From: a virus
DNA: 64,000 bases
Direction: 5' to 3' (one strand)
Virus record (IMG/VR): IMGVR_UViG_3300042516_002489
Location: 1 to 64,000 of that record
Each line of letters opens with the position of its first letter. Position 1 is the stretch's first letter. Positions 61,042 to 64,000 of the stretch are shown here, piece after piece. A program made the position numbers and the translations under genes. The notes under the pieces were generated by a model, which was not told where the DNA came from, made no database searches, and worked only from the letters and a program-made list of their open reading frames with translations.

Positions 61042-61114
61042 CTGGTCTGGCAAGATTTGAACTTGCGACATGGGCATTAACAGTGCCCCGCTCTGCCAAC
61101 TGAGCTACAGACCA
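61042..61114 (-). tRNA. tRNA-Asn (GTT)
   Basis: Acceptor TGGTCTG/CAGACCA, D-arm AGCTCAGTTGGCAGAGC, anticodon stem GGGCA/TGCCC with loop CTGTTAA (GTT), T-arm GCAAG-TTCAAAT-CTTGC, G73 as expected for Asn. No CCA encoded. Confidence 0.95.
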
Positions 61115-61121
61115 TAACCTT

Positions 61122-62000
61122 TTACTTTAGTATATCAACCAATACATCAGTTTTTGTATTACGACCAACTGCCTTTTGAGTAATAGACTTCATGTAGTCA
61201 TACGTTGATTGATATGTGCCCTTATAGTTTTTGGCCCAGTAAGCAGAAAATGCTGCAGTTGCTGCTGATGTTCCAACAGATCTCTTTACTTGAGTGTTAA
61301 ATGATTCAAGCGCATAGAAGTCTACAGTAGGTCCTCCATTTGAAAATGGAGAAATCGCATTATCTGCAGTTGCTCCAGCAATTGTTACTGCTGAAGGAAT
61401 GCAGGCTGGAAAATTAACTCTGTTAACATCTCTGTTATTTCCTGCAGCAAACATTGTAGCAACACCCATAGAGGACAATGTGTTAATGTTGTTAATCAAC
61501 AAGTCGTGCCTTGTAGTTATTGGACAGTAGTTTGCTCCAGTTCTTACATTGTGATTACCTAAAGATGCAGACACAGAAACGATATTATACTTTTCCTTGT
61601 TTGCAATTGACCAACTAAGTGCATTTGCAATTTCAATATCACTAAATGTAGAAATCTTGCCATTTGGCAATACTCCAGCAATGCGAATAAAAATAATGTT
61701 TACATCTGGATTTACTTTATTTGCAATAAGAGACATGATTGTTCCATGCTCAAATCCACCAGTTAGTGCCTGAGAAGATGGTAGAGTTGCAGATCCAAGC
61801 CCTTCTTGAAACTTAGTTCCATTTGGGCATGGTCTGCTATCTAAAATACAAACCTCTTGTACTAGCTTTGCTTTTAATACAGGTATAGAAGAATCAATTG
61901 CTGTATCAATGATTACAATTGATTTATCTACTGATGCAGTTGCTGGTTGCAAGAAAGCCAAACCAAAAACTGCTACTAATACCACTGCTACTTTTTTCAT
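61122..62000 (-). CDS. Secreted subtilisin-like serine protease (S8)
   Basis: 292 residues. Signal peptide (KKVAVVLVAVFGLAFLQPAT). The S8 triad is visible: Asp in IVIIDTAID near residue 32, His in GFEHGTIMSLIANKVNP near 86, Asn of the oxyanion hole in MFAAGNNRD near 185, Ser in VGTSAATAAFSAYW near 245. No pro-domain of usual size. AAGGGG precedes the ATG. A secreted protease is uncommon in phages; it could act outside the host or process virion proteins. Confidence 0.85.
   Translation of the reverse strand: MKKVAVVLVAVFGLAFLQPATASVDKSIVIIDTAIDSSIPVLKAKLVQEVCILDSRPCPNGTKFQEGLGSATLPSSQALTGGFEHGTIMSLIANKVNPDVNIIFIRIAGVLPNGKISTFSDIEIANALSWSIANKEKYNIVSVSASLGNHNVRTGANYCPITTRHDLLINNINTLSSMGVATMFAAGNNRDVNRVNFPACIPSAVTIAGATADNAISPFSNGGPTVDFYALESFNTQVKRSVGTSAATAAFSAYWAKNYKGTYQSTYDYMKSITQKAVGRNTKTDVLVDILK
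61129..61137 (-). promoter_or_regulatory. Extended -10 promoter (TGATATACT) for the tRNA pair
   Basis: The minus strand reads TGATATACT about 14 nt before the 5' end of tRNA-Asn, inside the 3' end of the protease gene. Confidence 0.5.
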
Positions 62001-62030
62001 TTTATTACCCCTTTTATTGTTGTTTGTTTA

Positions 62031-62249
62031 TTATTGTTTTATTCTGAACACTACTTGGCACGGATCTCCGCCGTCTTCCCATTCTTGCATTTCTTCTTCA
62101 CTCATATATGGATCTCCATCATGAGTATTGCAGAACGGCTCTGTTATCCATCCCCTATCAATTCCATTTTCAAGCCAAATATCAAACTCATTAAAGTCTG
62201 ACTCTTTGTTTTGAATGTCCTTTAAAATTTCATCAAATTCATCGCTCAT
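62031..62249 (-). CDS. Acidic hypothetical protein
   Basis: 72 residues, strongly acidic (SDEFDEILKDIQNKESDFNE, GIDRGWITEPFCNTHDGDPY). The pattern WITEPFCxTHDG...DPCQxVFR is seen in small actinophage proteins. TATACT ends 6 nt before the ATG, so a leaderless start is predicted. Confidence 0.7.
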   Translation of the reverse strand: MSDEFDEILKDIQNKESDFNEFDIWLENGIDRGWITEPFCNTHDGDPYMSEEEMQEWEDGGDPCQVVFRIKQ

Positions 62250-62261
62250 ATATAAAGTATA

Positions 62262-62852
62262 CTAAACAATTAATTCTTTGTCAACTGGTATAGAAAGTAT
62301 CCATGTAGGTAAACAATAACGAACCTTATCTCCACTTACAGTTTTTACTTCATGAAGATATTTTTCTCCAGTTTTAAATATCATTAGTGAGCCAGAAGAT
62401 GGTTTAATTTTTATATTAAGGTTTACAAATGACAGTTCTCCACCTTCATAGTCATCATTTAAATAAATAACAGTTGCGTAATCTTTATTTAAATTATTAA
62501 AAGTATCATATGTTTCATCTATATGAGCATTCATATTATCTTCAGGGCGCTGTCTAAGAATTCTACCTAGGCCATGAATTATAGAACCTGGCATAAGAAA
62601 CAAAAGTTTATTAAATTTATCTCTAGCCATAGCTGCTATGTGTTCATTGTTGTAGTCATAAAACTTGTTATTCCAGTCTAAAGATTGAAAGTTGTTTAAC
62701 TTTGTCCAGTCTTCTTCTGAAGTCTTATCTATAATGTTAGTAAATATCTCTAACTCATCCTTAGATAAAAAATTTGGAATATAAAATATGTTATCCTCAA
62801 GTTTTTCAACATCTATAAATCCACATTGATCAAGAAGCTCTAAACTTATCAT
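62262..62852 (-). CDS. Prolyl-4-hydroxylase-like Fe(II)/2-oxoglutarate dioxygenase
   Basis: 196 residues. Double-stranded beta helix with DNMNAHIDETYD (His and Asp ligands), ATVIYLNDDYEGGELSFVNL, KPSSGSLMIFKTGEKYLHEV (second His) and VRYCLPTWI (Arg for 2-oxoglutarate). It shares the YLNDDYxGGE block with the dioxygenase at 57524-58144. Target unknown; protein-bound prolines are possible. Confidence 0.85.
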   Translation of the reverse strand: MISLELLDQCGFIDVEKLEDNIFYIPNFLSKDELEIFTNIIDKTSEEDWTKLNNFQSLDWNNKFYDYNNEHIAAMARDKFNKLLFLMPGSIIHGLGRILRQRPEDNMNAHIDETYDTFNNLNKDYATVIYLNDDYEGGELSFVNLNIKIKPSSGSLMIFKTGEKYLHEVKTVSGDKVRYCLPTWILSIPVDKELIV

Positions 62853-63376
62853 TATAAACTAACCACATCTACTGGACCCATGCAGGATGGGCTAAATCTA
62901 ATTGCTGCAGATACCGCAGATACTACACGGTTTCTTGCATTCTTTTGCTTATCTGTTGCATACAAAACTCCATAAGCATACTCAGCTCCAGAACCTATAG
63001 ATAAATATGGCAGGGTATATTTAGATAAAGACATATCGGCAGAACTATGCTCATAGATCTCACCACGAATTCCAATAATTAAACCAAGATCTCCATCCTT
63101 AGATGTGTCAACCCAGAACTCATTATAGAATTCACGAAGCTCTTTAATAAACCTAGTCTGCATAAACTTATCAGTATCTTTAATATTTGGAGGTGTTGGT
63201 TTAAAGTTATAACGGATTCTTTCTCCGTCCATTGATCCAGCATATCCAATAAGATATGGACCAATCTTCCAAACTTTTGGAGCATCAAGTGCTAAAATAG
63301 TTCCATCATCTGAGGCACCACGATCTCCAGCCATGTAGATTTTATCTTCATGTTTTACTACAGCAATACAAGTCAT
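62852..63376 (-). CDS. Proteasome/HslV-like Ntn hydrolase
   Basis: 174 residues. After Met removal the N-terminus is Thr (TCIAVVKHEDKIYMAGDRGA), then PKVWKIGPYLIGYAGSMDGE: Thr1, Asp in GDR and Lys in KVW, as in proteasome beta subunits and HslV. The C-terminal half has LSIGSGAEYAYGVLYATDKQ. It may be a self-compartmentalising peptidase acting on host or phage proteins. AAAGGGG upstream. Confidence 0.82.
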   Translation of the reverse strand: MTCIAVVKHEDKIYMAGDRGASDDGTILALDAPKVWKIGPYLIGYAGSMDGERIRYNFKPTPPNIKDTDKFMQTRFIKELREFYNEFWVDTSKDGDLGLIIGIRGEIYEHSSADMSLSKYTLPYLSIGSGAEYAYGVLYATDKQKNARNRVVSAVSAAIRFSPSCMGPVDVVSL

Positions 63377-63405
63377 GCATAAACCCCTTTAGATGATTAC
63401 TTTTA

Positions 63406-63414
63406 AGTATACCA
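63406..63414 (-). promoter_or_regulatory. Extended -10 promoter (TGGTATACT) for the Ntn hydrolase
   Basis: The minus strand reads TGGTATACT about 29 nt before the start at 63376. Confidence 0.5.
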
Positions 63415-63446
63415 GATACCCCATATAGTGTCAAGTAATGTGCTAT

Positions 63447-63803
63447 TTAGTCAATAAAATCATCAAGATAATCAATCTCATCTACTGCTTGTGTTACAGT
63501 AGGTGAAGATGTCTGAATAGACTGTTGTTCATATGGCTGGGAAGTTTCTGTAACTTCTGAGCTTCCGCCATTTTTACCAATCAAAATACCAGCAAGTGTT
63601 CCAGTAATAAATGTTGCGACAGATGACAAAACATTAAAAAACATTTTATCATTTTCTGACTGCTCACCTATTGGTTGTGTTACAAAAACAAGGGCATACA
63701 AAATACCCATTGTTGTAAATAGCAAAATTGTTCCTAATGTCATTCCAAGAAAAAACTTTAATCTTGCATCTAGTTCGTCTGATGTATATCTTTTTCTACT
63801 CAT
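63447..63803 (-). CDS. Two-span membrane protein
   Basis: 118 residues with spans FFLGMTLGTILLFTTMGILY and VLSSVATFITGTLAGILIG, and an acidic, Thr/Ser-rich tail. Short charged termini and two spans fit a holin or a phage envelope protein. Overlaps the lipoprotein gene by 8 nt (ATGAGTAG). Confidence 0.68.
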   Translation of the reverse strand: MSRKRYTSDELDARLKFFLGMTLGTILLFTTMGILYALVFVTQPIGEQSENDKMFFNVLSSVATFITGTLAGILIGKNGGSSEVTETSQPYEQQSIQTSSPTVTQAVDEIDYLDDFID

Positions 63804-64000
63804 TTACGCCACCCTCCATGGGATCAAAACCAAGTATGTCTTTTGTGCATAATCCATCTGCTAAACAGACTGGTGGATTACACTCTTTATTATACCAGTT
63901 AGCTGGGTCGTGGCAGTCATAACGATATCTATTTTCTAGCATACCGCATGAAGTTAGGGCTAATGAAAGCACTACTGCAGATACGATAGATAATATTTTC
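63796..64000 (-). CDS. Putative lipoprotein (N-terminus beyond window)
   Basis: 67 visible residues; the start lies past position 64000. A hydrophobic stretch (ILSIVSAVVLSLALTSCG) ends in a lipobox (LTSC), so it should be lipid-anchored. The mature part has Cys in YDCHDPANWYNKECNPPVC and LADGLCTKDILGFDP. Such small Cys-rich lipoproteins occur in several phages; the function may be lysis or superinfection related, by inference. Confidence 0.72.
   Translation of the reverse strand, partial: KILSIVSAVVLSLALTSCGMLENRYRYDCHDPANWYNKECNPPVCLADGLCTKDILGFDPMEGGVNE

Noticed and set aside
1-64000. Integrase, attachment site, transposase or immunity repressor
   Set aside because: None was recognised; repeated operator-like boxes alone do not show a temperate life style.

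Overview
This window is part of the genome of a tailed double-stranded DNA phage. It encodes a major capsid protein, a prohead protease with scaffold, a portal, many tail fibres and two cell-wall hydrolases. The host is most likely a low-GC actinobacterium, for example a freshwater planktonic lineage. That is inferred from a WhiB-like iron-sulfur regulator, a DUF7455-like zinc ribbon, a GP88-like protein, a TIGR03299-like protein, a B12-dependent class II ribonucleotide reductase and frequent leaderless genes, all in an AT-rich genome. No terminase, DNA polymerase, helicase, tail tube, tape measure or integrase is visible, so the genome extends beyond both ends.

Layout. Positions 1-21.6 kb hold a leftward late block: capsid (cut by the left edge), protease-scaffold, portal, a giant LamG-like protein, class II ribonucleotide reductase (nrdJ), then about a dozen fibre, adhesin and baseplate-type genes. 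The adhesins include a collagen-like protein and a glycine-rich protein. A secreted lysozyme-like gene with its own promoter and terminator sits inside this block on the opposite strand. Positions 21.7-43.2 kb hold a mostly rightward early-type block of about 75 very small genes, tightly packed with ATGA or TAATG overlaps. Many encode Cys-rich zinc-binding or single-membrane-span microproteins. Recurrent control modules separate these genes. A segment at 36.6-38.1 kb with iteron-like repeats and DnaA boxes is the best candidate replication origin. tRNA-Asp lies at 32.4 kb, and tRNA-Met/Ile, Lys and Arg at 43.2 kb.

Positions 44.0-49.7 kb hold a rightward glycan and methylation operon: glycosyltransferases, a sugar epimerase and two methyltransferases. 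Positions 49.7-64 kb are leftward. They hold another glycosyltransferase, a holin candidate, an XapX protein, two tandem luciferase-like monooxygenase homologues, WhiB, thioredoxin, an SNase-like nuclease, FmdB, three Fe(II)/2-oxoglutarate dioxygenases, a CHAP endolysin, HNH, Hsp20, tRNA-Asn and tRNA-Gly, a secreted subtilase, a proteasome-like Ntn hydrolase and a lipoprotein.

How it may fit together (inference). NrdJ and thioredoxin would supply deoxynucleotides. Fibres, glycosyltransferases and prolyl-hydroxylase-like enzymes could build and decorate the adhesion apparatus. The CHAP endolysin, the lysozyme-like protein and the holin candidates would drive lysis. Regulation appears to rest on sigma70-type promoters with an extended -10 (TGNTATAAT). 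At least 14 of these place the -10 only 5-7 nt before the start codon, which predicts leaderless mRNAs. Several early promoters also carry a shared TTGTCGGTGG box between -35 and -10, which looks like an operator.
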